Position numbers and translations under genes: made by a program. The notes under the pieces are model-generated. The model saw only the letters and a list, made by a program, of their open reading frames with translations, was not told the origin of the DNA and did not search any database. From Advenella sp. S44 (GTDB taxonomy: Bacteria; Pseudomonadota; Gammaproteobacteria; Burkholderiales; Burkholderiaceae_B): a stretch of DNA of 64,000 nucleotides. Shown one piece after another: positions 17,951 through 26,930 of the stretch; within the stretch, counting starts at the first letter, position 1, and each line of letters starts with the position of its first letter. The stretch is taken from NCBI RefSeq assembly GCF_002810445.1, contig NZ_NEXS01000003.1:1543173-1607172 (forward strand), in the 5' to 3' direction.

Positions 17951-18604
17951 ATGTATTTTATTAATAAAAGTTCGATCCTGAAAAAAGGGTTTCTTGCCGC
18001 CATGCTGGCGGTGGCGCTCAGTGCTTGCGCTGCAAACGCCGGCAGCAATAGCGGGCTGTGGAACGACATTAAAAACGACCGTGCCAGTGGCGTAACCCAG
18101 GCGTTATCTGAAGGAACCGACCCCAATGAGGTGAACCAGAACGGCGAGCCGGCATTAATTCAGGCCATTCGTGACCAGTCCATGGGCGCATTTGACGCGC
18201 TGGCGGCAAATCCGAAAACCGATGTCAATGCCGTTAATCGTACCGGCGAGACGCCCCTGATGTATCTGGCCATCATCGGCGATGTGCCGCGTGCCCGCAA
18301 ACTGGTGGCGCGGGGTGCCAAGGTCAATCGCCTGGGCTGGACGCCATTGCATTATGCCGCATCTAAGGGGCATGTCGATATGGTCAAGTTCCTGCTGGGC
18401 AAGGGCGCTTATCCGAATGCGCCGGCGCCGGATGGCAGCTCTCCATTACTGATGGCGGTTACTTCCAAAAACGCCGATGCTGTTCGTGCGCTGGTTGCGG
18501 CGGGTGCTGATCCCCGTGCGATCAACCAGAAGGACGTGAGCGCCCTTGATATGGCTAAAAAAATGGGTAACGCTGACGTTATCCGTGCATTGGGCAAAAA
18601 ATAA
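17951..18604 (+). CDS. Ankyrin-repeat lipoprotein
   Basis: 217 residues. The N terminus is a lipoprotein signal: basic KKGF, a hydrophobic stretch, then LSAC with the lipid-bearing cysteine at C26. The mature part is built of ankyrin repeats; the clearest are GETPLMYLAIIGDVPRARKL, GWTPLHYAASKGHVDMVKFL and GSSPLLMAVTSKNADAVRAL. It probably faces the periplasm as a protein-binding scaffold; no partner can be named. The ATG at 17951 follows AGGAGATATTCATA. The next gene encodes another exported protein, 12 bases downstream, so the two may work together. Confidence 0.85.
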   Translation: MYFINKSSILKKGFLAAMLAVALSACAANAGSNSGLWNDIKNDRASGVTQALSEGTDPNEVNQNGEPALIQAIRDQSMGAFDALAANPKTDVNAVNRTGETPLMYLAIIGDVPRARKLVARGAKVNRLGWTPLHYAASKGHVDMVKFLLGKGAYPNAPAPDGSSPLLMAVTSKNADAVRALVAAGADPRAINQKDVSALDMAKKMGNADVIRALGKK

Positions 18605-18616
18605 GGATAGACGACC

Positions 18617-19411
18617 ATGATTCGTTATACGACCCCCCGTTCCGGCGGCGTGCGATCCGTCTTTGCAATTATCGGGCTTGCGAGCGTGCTGCTGGCCGGT
18701 GGCAACGCGCATGCAGAGCAAAGCTATTGCGACAGCCCCTGGCTTGTACCCAATGCCCGCCTGTCAGGTTCCGTGGACGGGTCAACGGCCCGGTTTTCAG
18801 TGCTTGTCAAGCAGATCAATCGGACCGATGCGAATCAATGCACTGTTGAACTTACCGTTAATGCAGATGCGCCGATCGCCGGACAGAGAGTGCAGGGGAC
18901 GGGGCCTTTTACGCTCACCGTCGCACAGGGCAAATCAACGCTCAATGGCACGTTCGATGCGTCGGGGCTGATGAACACATTAATGAAAACCACAGTGCAA
19001 AGTACGCTAAGCGGGTACTTTCTCAAGCCGGCCAACACCGTCACCCCCGGAGAAACACTGGCACCGCTGTCGGGCCACTCTAACGTGGATTTGATGGTCA
19101 CCATGCAAAACGGCATTCCACTTAATCAAATCAACGTGAGCAATGCGTCCGTTTCTACCGGGCCAAGAAAAGTCGGCAAATTGCAAAGTCATTCCACGTC
19201 TGTTGGCGTGTTGCAATGCATGCCGGTGAGCTATACTGCCACCACCTCAAGTGGTGATTTAAGCGGCGTACCCGCCAATAATGGTAATGCCGCCGGTGCA
19301 CGTCAATCACAGGTCACCGATTGGTATTGTCCTGAAAAAGGGCTTACCATGGAGTCGGTCATTACCAATGGCAACAAAAAAACACGCGTCGTAATCACGT
19401 CGCTGCAATAA
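18617..19411 (+). CDS. Exported protein of unknown function
   Basis: I do not recognise a family. 264 residues, with a clear signal peptide: basic start, hydrophobic core at about 15-29, and a cleavage site after HAHA-like NAHA (about residue 33). The mature protein has four well-spaced cysteines (C38, the QCTVEL cysteine, LQCMPVSY and WYCPEKG), consistent with two periplasmic disulfides, and is rich in Ser/Thr/Gly like a beta-sandwich. It follows the ankyrin lipoprotein gene by 12 bases and is probably cotranscribed. The function is unknown. Confidence 0.7.
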   Translation: MIRYTTPRSGGVRSVFAIIGLASVLLAGGNAHAEQSYCDSPWLVPNARLSGSVDGSTARFSVLVKQINRTDANQCTVELTVNADAPIAGQRVQGTGPFTLTVAQGKSTLNGTFDASGLMNTLMKTTVQSTLSGYFLKPANTVTPGETLAPLSGHSNVDLMVTMQNGIPLNQINVSNASVSTGPRKVGKLQSHSTSVGVLQCMPVSYTATTSSGDLSGVPANNGNAAGARQSQVTDWYCPEKGLTMESVITNGNKKTRVVITSLQ

Positions 19412-19491
19412 TCGGCAGGCAATCGGCACCGGGCGCAATCATTGCGTCGGCAGGCGATTGCCTGCTATTGTCTGAAACCTACATTTAACCC

Positions 19492-19527
19492 GTCCCTATT
19501 TAATTTTTTATATTCTAAAATAGGGAC
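19492..19527. promoter_or_regulatory. Inverted repeat upstream of the glutamate dehydrogenase gene
   Basis: GTCCCTATTT (19492-19501) and AAATAGGGAC (19518-19527) form a perfect 10-bp inverted repeat around a 16-base AT-rich spacer. It is 54 bases before the TTG start. It could be an operator or a terminator for the upstream gene (no T tract follows on the plus strand). Confidence 0.45.
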
Positions 19528-19580
19528 ATAACAAGTTGGCGTTACACTTGTAATTTATTGATCTAGTCAAGGAGACGATT

Positions 19581-20882
19581 TTGAGCCAGGATACATCCAG
19601 CAACCGCCAGCATGCCTTGCCTTCCTATTTGTATTCGGAAGACCTGGGGGCATGGGGTACTTATCTACAACAGATAGATCGGGTCACTCCGTATCTGGGG
19701 TCGCTGCAACGCTGGGTTGAAACGCTGAAGCGGCCCAAGCGCTCATTGATCGTTGATATTCCGATCGAACTGGACAACGGGACGATTGCGCATTTCGAAG
19801 GCTACCGTGTACAGCACAATACCTCGCGCGGACCGGGCAAGGGCGGGGTGCGTTTTCACCAGGACGTGTGCCTTTCCGAAGTCATGGCACTGGCCGCCTG
19901 GATGTCAATCAAGAATGCGGCGGTCAACCTGCCTTTTGGCGGCGCCAAGGGTGGCGTACGTATTGATCCGCGTAATTACTCCAAGGCAGAGCTTGAAAAG
20001 GTCACGCGCCGCTATACCAGCGAAATTGGCGTCATTATAGGCCCAGCCAAGGATATTCCGGCGCCCGACGTCAATACCAATCCGCAAATCATGGCCTGGA
20101 TGATGGACACTTATTCAATGAATGTCGGGGCCACAGCCACCGGCGTGGTGACCGGCAAACCGATTTCACTGGGCGGCAGTCTCGGGCGCGTTGAGGCGAC
20201 CGGCCGCGGCGTTTATGTCGTCGGGTGCGAGGCAGCACGGGATCTGAGTTTGCCGATCGAGGGCGCGCGCGTGGCGGTTCAGGGTTTCGGTAACGTGGGC
20301 GGCACGGCGGCACGGCTCTTTTTCGAGTCTGGCGCCAAGATTGTAGCAGTCCAGGATCATACCGGTGCCATCAGAAACACCAATGGTATTCAGGTGCACG
20401 AATTGCTGGCGCACGTTGAGAAACATGCTGGCGTCAAGGGTTTCGCAGGCGCTGAAGAAGCGGCAGAGGACGAGTTCTGGTCCGTGCAGACAGACTTTCT
20501 GATCCCGGCTGCGCTGGAGAATCAGATCAATACTCGTGTTGCCAATCTGGTAAATGCCAAAATCGTAGTGGAAGGCGCCAATGGCCCCACCACACCAGAG
20601 GCCGACGATATCCTGACCGAGAAAGGGGTTTATGTGGTGCCCGATGTTCTTGCCAACGCAGGTGGGGTGACCGTCAGTTACTTTGAATGGGTTCAGGATT
20701 TCTCCAGCTTCTTCTGGAGTGAAGACGAAATCAATCACAGGCTGGAGCGTCTGATGCGCGAAGCCTATCGTGCCGTGTCCGACGTGGCCAAGCATCACTC
20801 GGTCACCTTGCGTACGGCGGCGTTCATTGTGGCGTGCTCTCGTATTCTGGAATCGCGCGAAGTGCGCGGGCTGTATCCATAA
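19581..20882 (+). CDS. gdhA: Glu/Leu/Phe/Val dehydrogenase (glutamate dehydrogenase)
   Basis: Interconverts glutamate and 2-oxoglutarate plus ammonia with NAD(P). The 433 residues contain the dimerisation and substrate part with [10 protein letters not shown] and [14 protein letters not shown] (catalytic Lys), and the Rossmann domain with [16 protein letters not shown]. The short, roughly 430-residue form is usual for catabolic NAD-type enzymes in this group; cofactor choice is inference. The start is a TTG at 19581, backed by AAGGAGAC 7 bases upstream, with no ATG nearby. Confidence 0.93.
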   Translation: MSQDTSSNRQHALPSYLYSEDLGAWGTYLQQIDRVTPYLGSLQRWVETLKRPKRSLIVDIPIELDNGTIAHFEGYRVQHNTSRGPGKGGVRFHQDVCLSEVMALAAWMSIKNAAVNLPFGGAKGGVRIDPRNYSKAELEKVTRRYTSEIGVIIGPAKDIPAPDVNTNPQIMAWMMDTYSMNVGATATGVVTGKPISLGGSLGRVEATGRGVYVVGCEAARDLSLPIEGARVAVQGFGNVGGTAARLFFESGAKIVAVQDHTGAIRNTNGIQVHELLAHVEKHAGVKGFAGAEEAAEDEFWSVQTDFLIPAALENQINTRVANLVNAKIVVEGANGPTTPEADDILTEKGVYVVPDVLANAGGVTVSYFEWVQDFSSFFWSEDEINHRLERLMREAYRAVSDVAKHHSVTLRTAAFIVACSRILESREVRGLYP

Positions 20883-21046
20883 TACCCATAATACGCCCCA
20901 GCTCAGGGGGCCGCGCAGCGCACAGCTAGTACACACGCAATAACGCCGTCAGGCTGTGACGGCTTATGGCAAGCGACTTGATGGCAACGGCGGGCAGATC
21001 GTCCGTCTTGTCTGTTGCGCGGTGGGCATGCTACTATCTGCCCGTG

Positions 21047-21221
21047 GCGGAGATGGTTATCCTCCCGGCATTGACCGAACTGCTGTCGTTATGATTTTTT
21101 CAATTTCCTTTCAAGTGTCTTAATGACGCTTAACAATTGAAATCGCGCACGACAGATAATGATACCTGCGACTTTTTTTGCCAGTGGCTCGTCTTCAGGC
21201 ACAGGACTCGCAGGTATTTTT
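21047..21221 (+). promoter_or_regulatory. Fluoride riboswitch (crcB motif) with expression-platform hairpin
   Basis: Immediately upstream of a fluoride-channel gene. The 5' part has GGAGATGG, a 9-base loop and CTCC (21049-21065), then CATTGACCGAAC resembling the conserved linker. Next is a stem CTGTCG/CGACAG (21083-21088 with 21150-21155), unusually long because it carries two further nested hairpins. It ends with ATAATGATACC (21156-21166), whose ATACC can pair with the GGUUAU loop as the pseudoknot, with one bulge. ATACCTGCGA (21162-21171) also pairs perfectly with TCGCAGGTAT (21208-21217), followed by TTTTT. Pseudoknot and terminator thus exclude each other: fluoride binding should allow transcription. 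Recognition is from memory of known members, not from a covariance search. Confidence 0.78.
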
Positions 21222-21256
21222 GTGCCTGCAAAACCGCTAACCTCACGGAGTTCTCC

Positions 21257-21646
21257 ATGCTGCAATCGGTGTTCATGATAAGTGTCGGCGCATCTTGCGG
21301 CGCGATACTGCGCTGGATCCTGGGGCTGGCGTTTAACAATACATTCCATCACATTGCCATGGGCACCTTGCTTGCCAACCTGAGTGGCGGTTATCTGATA
21401 GGCGTGGCGCTGGGCATTTTTTCGGCCTTTCCGGCATTGCCGGCAGAGTGGCGATTACTCATTGTGACTGGATTTCTAGGCGGGCTCACCACCTTTTCTT
21501 CATTCTCGGCCGAAGTCACGATGCTGCTGCACCAGGGGAAAACCCAGTGGGCATTGCTGGAAATTGGCTTGCATCTTGTTGGCTCGCTATTGATGACGGC
21601 GCTGGGCCTGTTTACCGTTACTGCGATTCGTCGTCTTTACGGCTAG
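21257..21646 (+). CDS. crcB: Fluoride ion channel CrcB/Fluc
   Basis: A dual-topology fluoride export channel of the inner membrane, 129 residues with four transmembrane helices. It shows the conserved GTLLANLSGGYLIG (helix 2, with the pore Asn) and GFLGGLTTFSSFS (the helix 3 break with the central sodium site and Phe box). I use the ATG at 21257, preceded by GGAG with 6-base spacing; the reading frame extends 40 codons upstream but through riboswitch sequence. Control by the upstream fluoride riboswitch is inferred. A weak hairpin (21652-21666) follows before the convergent GST gene. Confidence 0.95.
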   Translation: MLQSVFMISVGASCGAILRWILGLAFNNTFHHIAMGTLLANLSGGYLIGVALGIFSAFPALPAEWRLLIVTGFLGGLTTFSSFSAEVTMLLHQGKTQWALLEIGLHLVGSLLMTALGLFTVTAIRRLYG

Positions 21647-21690
21647 GGACAGCGCTACCGTAGCGCCGCCCTCAACACACAGGTGGCGCC

Positions 21691-22386
21691 TTAGTTTTTT
21701 TCACTGTCGAGACCAAACAGAATTTTCTTGGCTTCATTGTTATTAGGTGGCTGTCCGGGGTTGACCTGATCGACCAGCGCGTAAGCGCGTTGTGTCGCCG
21801 GGCGCGAGGCAATTGCATCAAACCAGCGCTTCAGATTGGGAAAATCGTTCAGATTTTGCATTTGTCTTTCATGCGGAACCACCCATGGATAGCAGGCCAT
21901 ATCCGCAATGGAATAGTCGTCGACAATAAATTCGCGATCCTGCAAACGGCGGTCGAGCACCCCGTATAAACGGGTGGTTTCCTTGACGTAGCGGTTGATC
22001 GCGTATTCAATTTTTTCAGGCGCATACTGGCCAAAGTGATGATTCTGGCCGGCCATGGGCCCCAGCCCCCCCATCTGCCAGTTCAGCCATTCCAGCGTAC
22101 TGGTCTTCTTACGAAGGTCGTCGGACATGAATTTGCCTGTTTTTTCGGCCAGGTATTGCAAAATCGCGCCCGACTCAAACACCGGTATGGCATCACCATG
22201 ATCGTTGGGCGTATTGTCTACGATGGCGGGAATTCGGTTGTTCGGTGCAATCTTCAGAAAGTCGGGAGCGAACTGATCTCCTTTTCCGATATTGATGGGA
22301 TGCACGGTATATTCAAGTCCGGCTTCTTCCAGAAACAGGGTGATTTTGTGTCCGTTGGGGGTAGTCCAGTAGTAGAGATCAATCAT
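21691..22386 (-). CDS. Glutathione S-transferase family protein (Ure2p/YfcG-like)
   Basis: 231 residues. The N-terminal thioredoxin-like domain (1-80: LYYWTTPNGHKITLFLEEA, NNRIPAIVD, FESGAILQYLAEK) is followed by the helical C-terminal domain with LNWQMGGLGPMAGQNHHF and SIADMACYPWV. The TPN motif near residue 9 and the QMGG segment are typical of the bacterial Ure2p/YfcG group, which has glutathione-disulfide reductase-type activity. It is the third gene of an overlapping minus-strand set with glutathione peroxidase and an exporter, suggesting thiol or peroxide stress. A close relative is encoded at 51057. Confidence 0.9.
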   Translation of the reverse strand: MIDLYYWTTPNGHKITLFLEEAGLEYTVHPINIGKGDQFAPDFLKIAPNNRIPAIVDNTPNDHGDAIPVFESGAILQYLAEKTGKFMSDDLRKKTSTLEWLNWQMGGLGPMAGQNHHFGQYAPEKIEYAINRYVKETTRLYGVLDRRLQDREFIVDDYSIADMACYPWVVPHERQMQNLNDFPNLKRWFDAIASRPATQRAYALVDQVNPGQPPNNNEAKKILFGLDSEKN

Positions 22387-22865
22387 TTCAATGCGTCCTT
22401 TATATCCTGTTCAATGTCCTGCGGTTTTACCGTTGGGGCATAGCGATGTAACACCCGGCCGTCGCGGCCGACCAGAAATTTTGTAAAGTTCCACTTGATC
22501 GATTGTATGCCTAGCAGACCGGGTTTTTCTTTTTTAAGCCAGGCAAAAACCGGATGGGTTCTCGAACCATTGACGTCGGTCTTGCGCGTCAGCGCAAAGG
22601 CCACCCCGAAGTTTTGCTCGCAGAATTGATGGATCTGTTCATCGGTTCCCGGTTCCTGGCTTGCGAATTGATTGCACGGAAAACCAAGCACCACCAGTCC
22701 CTGGTCCTTATATTGCTCATACAACCGTTGCAGGCCGCTATATTGAGGCGTAAAGCCGCATTTAGAAGCGACATTGACCACCAGCACGACCTTATCGCGC
22801 AATGTTGACAACGGTAATTCGGTTCCGTCCTGCAAGGTGACGGTCATTGTATGAAAATCGCTCAT
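22383..22865 (-). CDS. Glutathione peroxidase (thiol type)
   Basis: A peroxidase of 160 residues reducing hydroperoxides with glutathione or thioredoxin. Catalytic tetrad residues are visible: Cys36 in NVASKCGFTPQY (cysteine in place of selenocysteine), Gln in FPCNQFASQEPG, and Trp and Asn in KWNFTKFLV. The start is the ATG at 22865 (MSDFHTM); the upstream in-frame extension lies inside the preceding gene. It overlaps both neighbours by 4 bases (ATGA junctions), so the three genes are translationally coupled. Confidence 0.93.
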   Translation of the reverse strand: MSDFHTMTVTLQDGTELPLSTLRDKVVLVVNVASKCGFTPQYSGLQRLYEQYKDQGLVVLGFPCNQFASQEPGTDEQIHQFCEQNFGVAFALTRKTDVNGSRTHPVFAWLKKEKPGLLGIQSIKWNFTKFLVGRDGRVLHRYAPTVKPQDIEQDIKDALK

Positions 22866-23761
22866 TGCTTGTCCCTTTCGATATCTGTCACCGGTGGCGC
22901 GGGCGACGTAGTGGCGCAGCCGATTGAGGCCGAAACGATAAAGGCGATGGCCAGCCATTGCGCCAGCGTCAACTGTTCATGCAGTATAACCAGTCCTGCC
23001 AGCGCACCCATGGCCGGTTCAAGACTGAGCAGGATACTCATGGTTTTGCGGGGCAGCGATCGCAGCGAAATCATTTCAAGTGAATAAGGCACGGCGCTGG
23101 ACAGAATGGCAACGAGCAGGCCCGCGATCATAAACGACGGGTCCAGCAACAGGGCGCCGCTATGCGCGATCCCGAAAGGCAGGACCAATAGCGCTGCGAC
23201 CGTGATGCCCAACGATGTCGCCTGGCCCGGGTGAATATTCCGGGTGCGTTGGCCAAAGACGATATAGAGCGCCCAGAAAATGCCGGCGCCCACGGCATAC
23301 AAGACCCCGACAGGATCAATGGCAGAGACGTCCTGCTGCGATTGCGGAATCAGCAAATACAAGCCGAGCGCCACAAACCCGATCCACAAAAAATCAATTC
23401 GACGTCGAGACGAGAAGATGGCAAGCGATAGCGGACCAAGAAATTCGATAGCGATACACAGGCCCAATGGGACCGTGCGAATAGCCATGTAGAAGAGAAA
23501 GTTGATCAGACCCAGGCACAAGCCGTAGCTGGCGATTGCCAGCGCATTTCTGCGTGACAGCGGAAAACGCCAAGGTCGCCAGACGCACCAGAGCAGCAGG
23601 GCGGAAAATCCCAGGCGATAAGCCGTTGTTCCCTGTGCGCCGACGGCGTCGAAAAGCGACTTGGCAAATGAGGTACCGATGCACAGAGACGCCATGGAAC
23701 CGACCAGCGCGGCGATCCCCATTGTTTGTGAATATGTTCGAAATGAATTGCCTGCTGCCAT
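22862..23761 (-). CDS. EamA/DMT-family exporter, RhtA-like
   Basis: An inner-membrane transporter of 299 residues with ten hydrophobic segments in two EamA repeats. The stretches PLGLCIAIEFLGPL and SSAVPYSLEMISLRSLPRKTMSILLSLEPAMGALAGL closely resemble RhtA, the threonine/homoserine exporter. The specificity here is inference. It is the first gene of the coupled exporter-gpx-GST set on the minus strand; the combination with glutathione enzymes may mean it exports a thiol or other stress-linked metabolite. Confidence 0.85.
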   Translation of the reverse strand: MAAGNSFRTYSQTMGIAALVGSMASLCIGTSFAKSLFDAVGAQGTTAYRLGFSALLLWCVWRPWRFPLSRRNALAIASYGLCLGLINFLFYMAIRTVPLGLCIAIEFLGPLSLAIFSSRRRIDFLWIGFVALGLYLLIPQSQQDVSAIDPVGVLYAVGAGIFWALYIVFGQRTRNIHPGQATSLGITVAALLVLPFGIAHSGALLLDPSFMIAGLLVAILSSAVPYSLEMISLRSLPRKTMSILLSLEPAMGALAGLVILHEQLTLAQWLAIAFIVSASIGCATTSPAPPVTDIERDKQ

Positions 23762-23902
23762 GCCCTTGCGTCCTTTGCGCCATTCTACCTGAAAATGGCC
23801 TTAGGTTAAGGGTTTGGATTTAGCCGATTGTGGCCTCGCGCGAAACGCGGATGCCAGGTGCAGCGCCAGCGGCAGGCCGAACCGGCGCCCGCCGCAAGGC
23901 AA

Positions 23903-24886
23903 TTAGTTGCGCTTCATTTGCAGGTTACCCTTGGCCACAATGTCCTTGGCGATATCGTATTGTTTTTTGATTTCTTCGGCAAAGTGTTCTGGTGGACCCG
24001 GGTCGGGGATCGCGCCCTGTTTCTGCAGCGCGGCAACCACATTAGGCGACTTAAGCGCTTCGGTCGCGGTCTTGTTCAGTTTATCGATGACATCGGCAGG
24101 TGTACCGGCGGGCGCCAGCAAGCCATAGAACACGCCATTGTTCAGATCAGGATAACCTTCTTCGGCATAGGTGGGTAGATCGGGCAGATCGTTAATGCGC
24201 TCGGGCCAGGCCAGCACGATGGGCTTGAGCCTGCCGCCCTGAATGTTCGGCATGGACGAGGGCAGGTTATCGAACATGACCTTGACCTGACCGCCGACTA
24301 CATCGGTTAGCGCGGGGCCGGCGCCCTTATAGGGAACATGGCTGATTTGGACACCCAACTGCTGTTTGAAGGCCTCGCCCATCAGATGCGCAATGCTGCA
24401 CACCCCTGGCGATGCATAGGAATACTCATTGGGGTTTTTCTTCAGTTCAGCGACAAACTCCTTGAAGTTGTTTGCCGGGAAAGAGGGGTGCACTTCAACC
24501 ACATTGGGCGTATTGACGAAATTGGACACCGGTGCGAAATCCTTGACCGAATCGTAGGTCAGATCATCGGGACGACAGGCAGGATTGACGGCCATGGTGG
24601 AAACGGTGGCAATGCTGAGTGTGTAGCCGTCCGGTTTTGCCCGGGCCGCTTCGGCTGCGCCAATGGCGCCACCGGCCCCGCCTTTGTTTTCAATGACCAT
24701 GGATTTGCCAATAATCTTGGACATTTCCTGCACCACGATACGGGCCACGATATCGGTCGAACCACCAGGAGCAAACGGCACAATGACGCGTATTGTCTGA
24801 GAGGGATAATCGTTCGCGGCACAGGCGGGCGAGGCCCCAAAACCCGCAAGTGCGGCGGACAGGGCAATACGGGACCAGAGTTGCAT
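23903..24886 (-). CDS. Bug/TctC periplasmic solute receptor
   Basis: A tripartite tricarboxylate transporter receptor of 327 residues. The signal peptide ends at ACA-AND (about residue 23), followed by the family landmarks YPSQTIRVIVPFAPGGSTDIVAR, GGAGGAIGA, AKPDGYTL and HVPYKGAGPALTD. It binds a carboxylate ligand outside the inner membrane. The ATG at 24886 follows AGGAG at 5-base spacing; a GTG two codons upstream is too close to that site. No TctA/TctB membrane genes are nearby, so it is an orphan receptor, common in this family. The ligand is unknown. Confidence 0.93.
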   Translation of the reverse strand: MQLWSRIALSAALAGFGASPACAANDYPSQTIRVIVPFAPGGSTDIVARIVVQEMSKIIGKSMVIENKGGAGGAIGAAEAARAKPDGYTLSIATVSTMAVNPACRPDDLTYDSVKDFAPVSNFVNTPNVVEVHPSFPANNFKEFVAELKKNPNEYSYASPGVCSIAHLMGEAFKQQLGVQISHVPYKGAGPALTDVVGGQVKVMFDNLPSSMPNIQGGRLKPIVLAWPERINDLPDLPTYAEEGYPDLNNGVFYGLLAPAGTPADVIDKLNKTATEALKSPNVVAALQKQGAIPDPGPPEHFAEEIKKQYDIAKDIVAKGNLQMKRN

Positions 24887-24994
24887 ACTCACTCCTGAGC
24901 GATATGTAAATGAACAGAGCAGCAGGTTATTAGAAAATGCAAATGAAATATATGAGTGAATACCATTAGCAAGAACCTCTGCAGATGGCGGTTG

Positions 24995-25933
24995 TCAATG
25001 CAGGGGCTTTGCCGGTATCGCCGCCGATTGTGCAGCCGGTGAGTAACTGGCAAGCAATACGCCGCTTATCGCAACCGCCATACCGATCCAGCCGGCTGGC
25101 GCCATGGTTTCTCCAAGCATGAACATGGCCACGCCCGAAGCGCACGCCGGAACCAGAAAAAACAGCGCAGAGACTCTGGCAGCCTGTTGACGTCTGACCA
25201 TGGCCAGCAGCAGGGAAATAGTGATAATGGAATTGCACAGAACCAGATAGGCCAGGGCGCCACTGAACTGCCATGTCAGGTGGATGTGGTTACTTTCGGT
25301 CACCAGCGCCAGCGGCAGGCAAAAGAGCAGCCCAATAGCGCACTGGATAATATTGGCCGGAACCGGATGGGTACCAACAGCGGCGGCGCGGTTGACTCGT
25401 TCATACAGCACGCCGGCCGTGAGGGCGAACAGGGAAATAAAGACCAGAAGCAGCCCGACCCAGGATCCGACCTGCAGCGCCGATCCCGAGAGAATAACGA
25501 TCACGGCGCCGGCCAGGCCCAGGACCAGGCCGATCCATTGCCGAGCGCTTTGCCGTTCACCGGTAAATGTCGGCGCGAAGATGCCAACCAGAATCGGTTG
25601 GAGCGAGACGATCAGCGCAACGGTGCCTGCGCTGACGCCTTGCTTCATGCCTACGTAGCTAAAACTAAAATAGGCGAACTGGATCAGCAGTCCAACAATG
25701 GCCGTATTGATCCATTCCTGACGTGTCGCGGGCCAGCGCAGCTTCAGCCAGGCCTGTACCGGCAGCAGCGCAATGACCACACAGGCATAGCGCAGGGAAA
25801 GCAGCGTCAGCGGTTCCGCATACTGCAATCCGATCTTGCCGAAACTGAAGCCTGATGACCACAACAGGATAAATACAACAGGAGCGCCCCAGGACCACCA
25901 CAGGCTCGGCGTGACAGGATTGGCAGATGTCAT
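24995..25933 (-). CDS. EamA/DMT-family transporter
   Basis: 312 residues with ten predicted membrane helices in two EamA halves (for example FILLWSSGFSFGKIGLQYAEPL in the first and MFMLGETMAPAGWIGMAVAISGVLLA near the end). It belongs to the broad drug/metabolite exporter superfamily; the substrate is unknown. Only 1 base separates it from the LysR gene upstream on the same strand, so it is likely cotranscribed with and controlled by that regulator. It is only distantly like the RhtA-type exporter at 22862. Confidence 0.85.
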   Translation of the reverse strand: MTSANPVTPSLWWSWGAPVVFILLWSSGFSFGKIGLQYAEPLTLLSLRYACVVIALLPVQAWLKLRWPATRQEWINTAIVGLLIQFAYFSFSYVGMKQGVSAGTVALIVSLQPILVGIFAPTFTGERQSARQWIGLVLGLAGAVIVILSGSALQVGSWVGLLLVFISLFALTAGVLYERVNRAAAVGTHPVPANIIQCAIGLLFCLPLALVTESNHIHLTWQFSGALAYLVLCNSIITISLLLAMVRRQQAARVSALFFLVPACASGVAMFMLGETMAPAGWIGMAVAISGVLLASYSPAAQSAAIPAKPLH

Positions 25934-25934
25934 A

Positions 25935-26804
25935 TTAATTAAATAGTTTGCGGGCGTACATGGCGATAGACTTGCTGATAGTAACGCGTGGACTCTGGTT
26001 TGACCATATCATTCCGATTTTCCGTATTTGCGTGCGGCCCGGCAATGGTATTTTCTGAATGCTTTTGCCCAGGCTTTCCAGCGAAAAGGAATCGGGCACG
26101 AGCGCCACGCCGACGCCGCGCGCCACCAGCGAAGCAATGGTCAGCAGACTATCTATTTCCAGGCGCTGGTTGGGGACAATGCGCTGGTCCTTCAGATACC
26201 GATCAACCAACTGGCCACTATAGGAGCTGCGCGCATAACGGATAAACGGGCGCGTGCGCAATAGTTCATGAGCGCCAGCCGTGGCGTACTGTGGTGGCAC
26301 GATCAAGGTCAGCGGCTCGTCCTGGATTTTCAGCCAGGAGCAGTTCTTGTAGATCGCAAACTGCGGTTCAATAGCAAGGGCAATATCGATTGTGCCCGAA
26401 TGCACCTGCTGGCATAGCTCTACCGAAGGCGCATAAGACACAAATATACTCACATCAGGATGATGTTCATAGGTTTTTTCCAGCAACCGAGGCAAGTGAG
26501 TGGTCAGTCCCGAAAAAAAAGAACCCAGTCTGATTTCGCCCAAAACGTTGCCGCTTTTGACCATGGCGGTCATATCGCGAGCGTCTTGAATCATTTGCCG
26601 TGCCTTGTCACAGATCAGTAAACCATGCTCCGTTGGTCTGACCGTATGCCCGGAGCGGCGTATCAATGACTGGCCCAATTCATCTTCCAGGGCACGAATA
26701 CGAGCAGCCACTGCGCCGGGCGTAATTCCCAGATAACGCGCCGCGTCGGAGATCGAGGCGCAGTCCAGCGTTTTGACGTACGTTTCCAAATAATTGGTAT
26801 CCAT
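25935..26804 (-). CDS. LysR-family transcriptional regulator
   Basis: 289 residues. The N-terminal winged helix-turn-helix has the typical pattern (YVKTLDCASISDAARYLGITPGAVAARIRALEDELGQSL). The C-terminal effector domain follows from about 90 (IRLGSFFSGL onward). The start is taken at the ATG at 26804; the frame opens two codons earlier with TTG. It is divergent from the RraA-type operon at 26931, the usual arrangement for a LysR protein controlling its neighbour, and directly precedes the EamA exporter gene. The effector is unknown, plausibly a hydroxy- or oxo-acid of that pathway. Confidence 0.9.
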   Translation of the reverse strand: MDTNYLETYVKTLDCASISDAARYLGITPGAVAARIRALEDELGQSLIRRSGHTVRPTEHGLLICDKARQMIQDARDMTAMVKSGNVLGEIRLGSFFSGLTTHLPRLLEKTYEHHPDVSIFVSYAPSVELCQQVHSGTIDIALAIEPQFAIYKNCSWLKIQDEPLTLIVPPQYATAGAHELLRTRPFIRYARSSYSGQLVDRYLKDQRIVPNQRLEIDSLLTIASLVARGVGVALVPDSFSLESLGKSIQKIPLPGRTQIRKIGMIWSNQSPRVTISKSIAMYARKLFN

Positions 26805-26842
26805 GGCCAACCCATAAATAGTGGATGAGAGAAAAAATTCGT

Positions 26843-26872
26843 AATATTTTTGATTTGAAAGCGCAAAATATT
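26843..26872. promoter_or_regulatory. Inverted repeat in the LysR/RraA divergent region
   Basis: AATATTTT (26843-26850) and AAAATATT (26865-26872) form an 8-bp inverted repeat with a 14-base spacer. It lies between the divergent LysR and RraA-type genes, the position expected for a LysR binding site. The region is AT-rich, so chance symmetry is possible. Confidence 0.35.
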
Positions 26873-26930
26873 TGCTATTTTTTTTGATTCTACGCCATAA
26901 AATCTTCTCAGCTTATCGAGGAGACACTCA

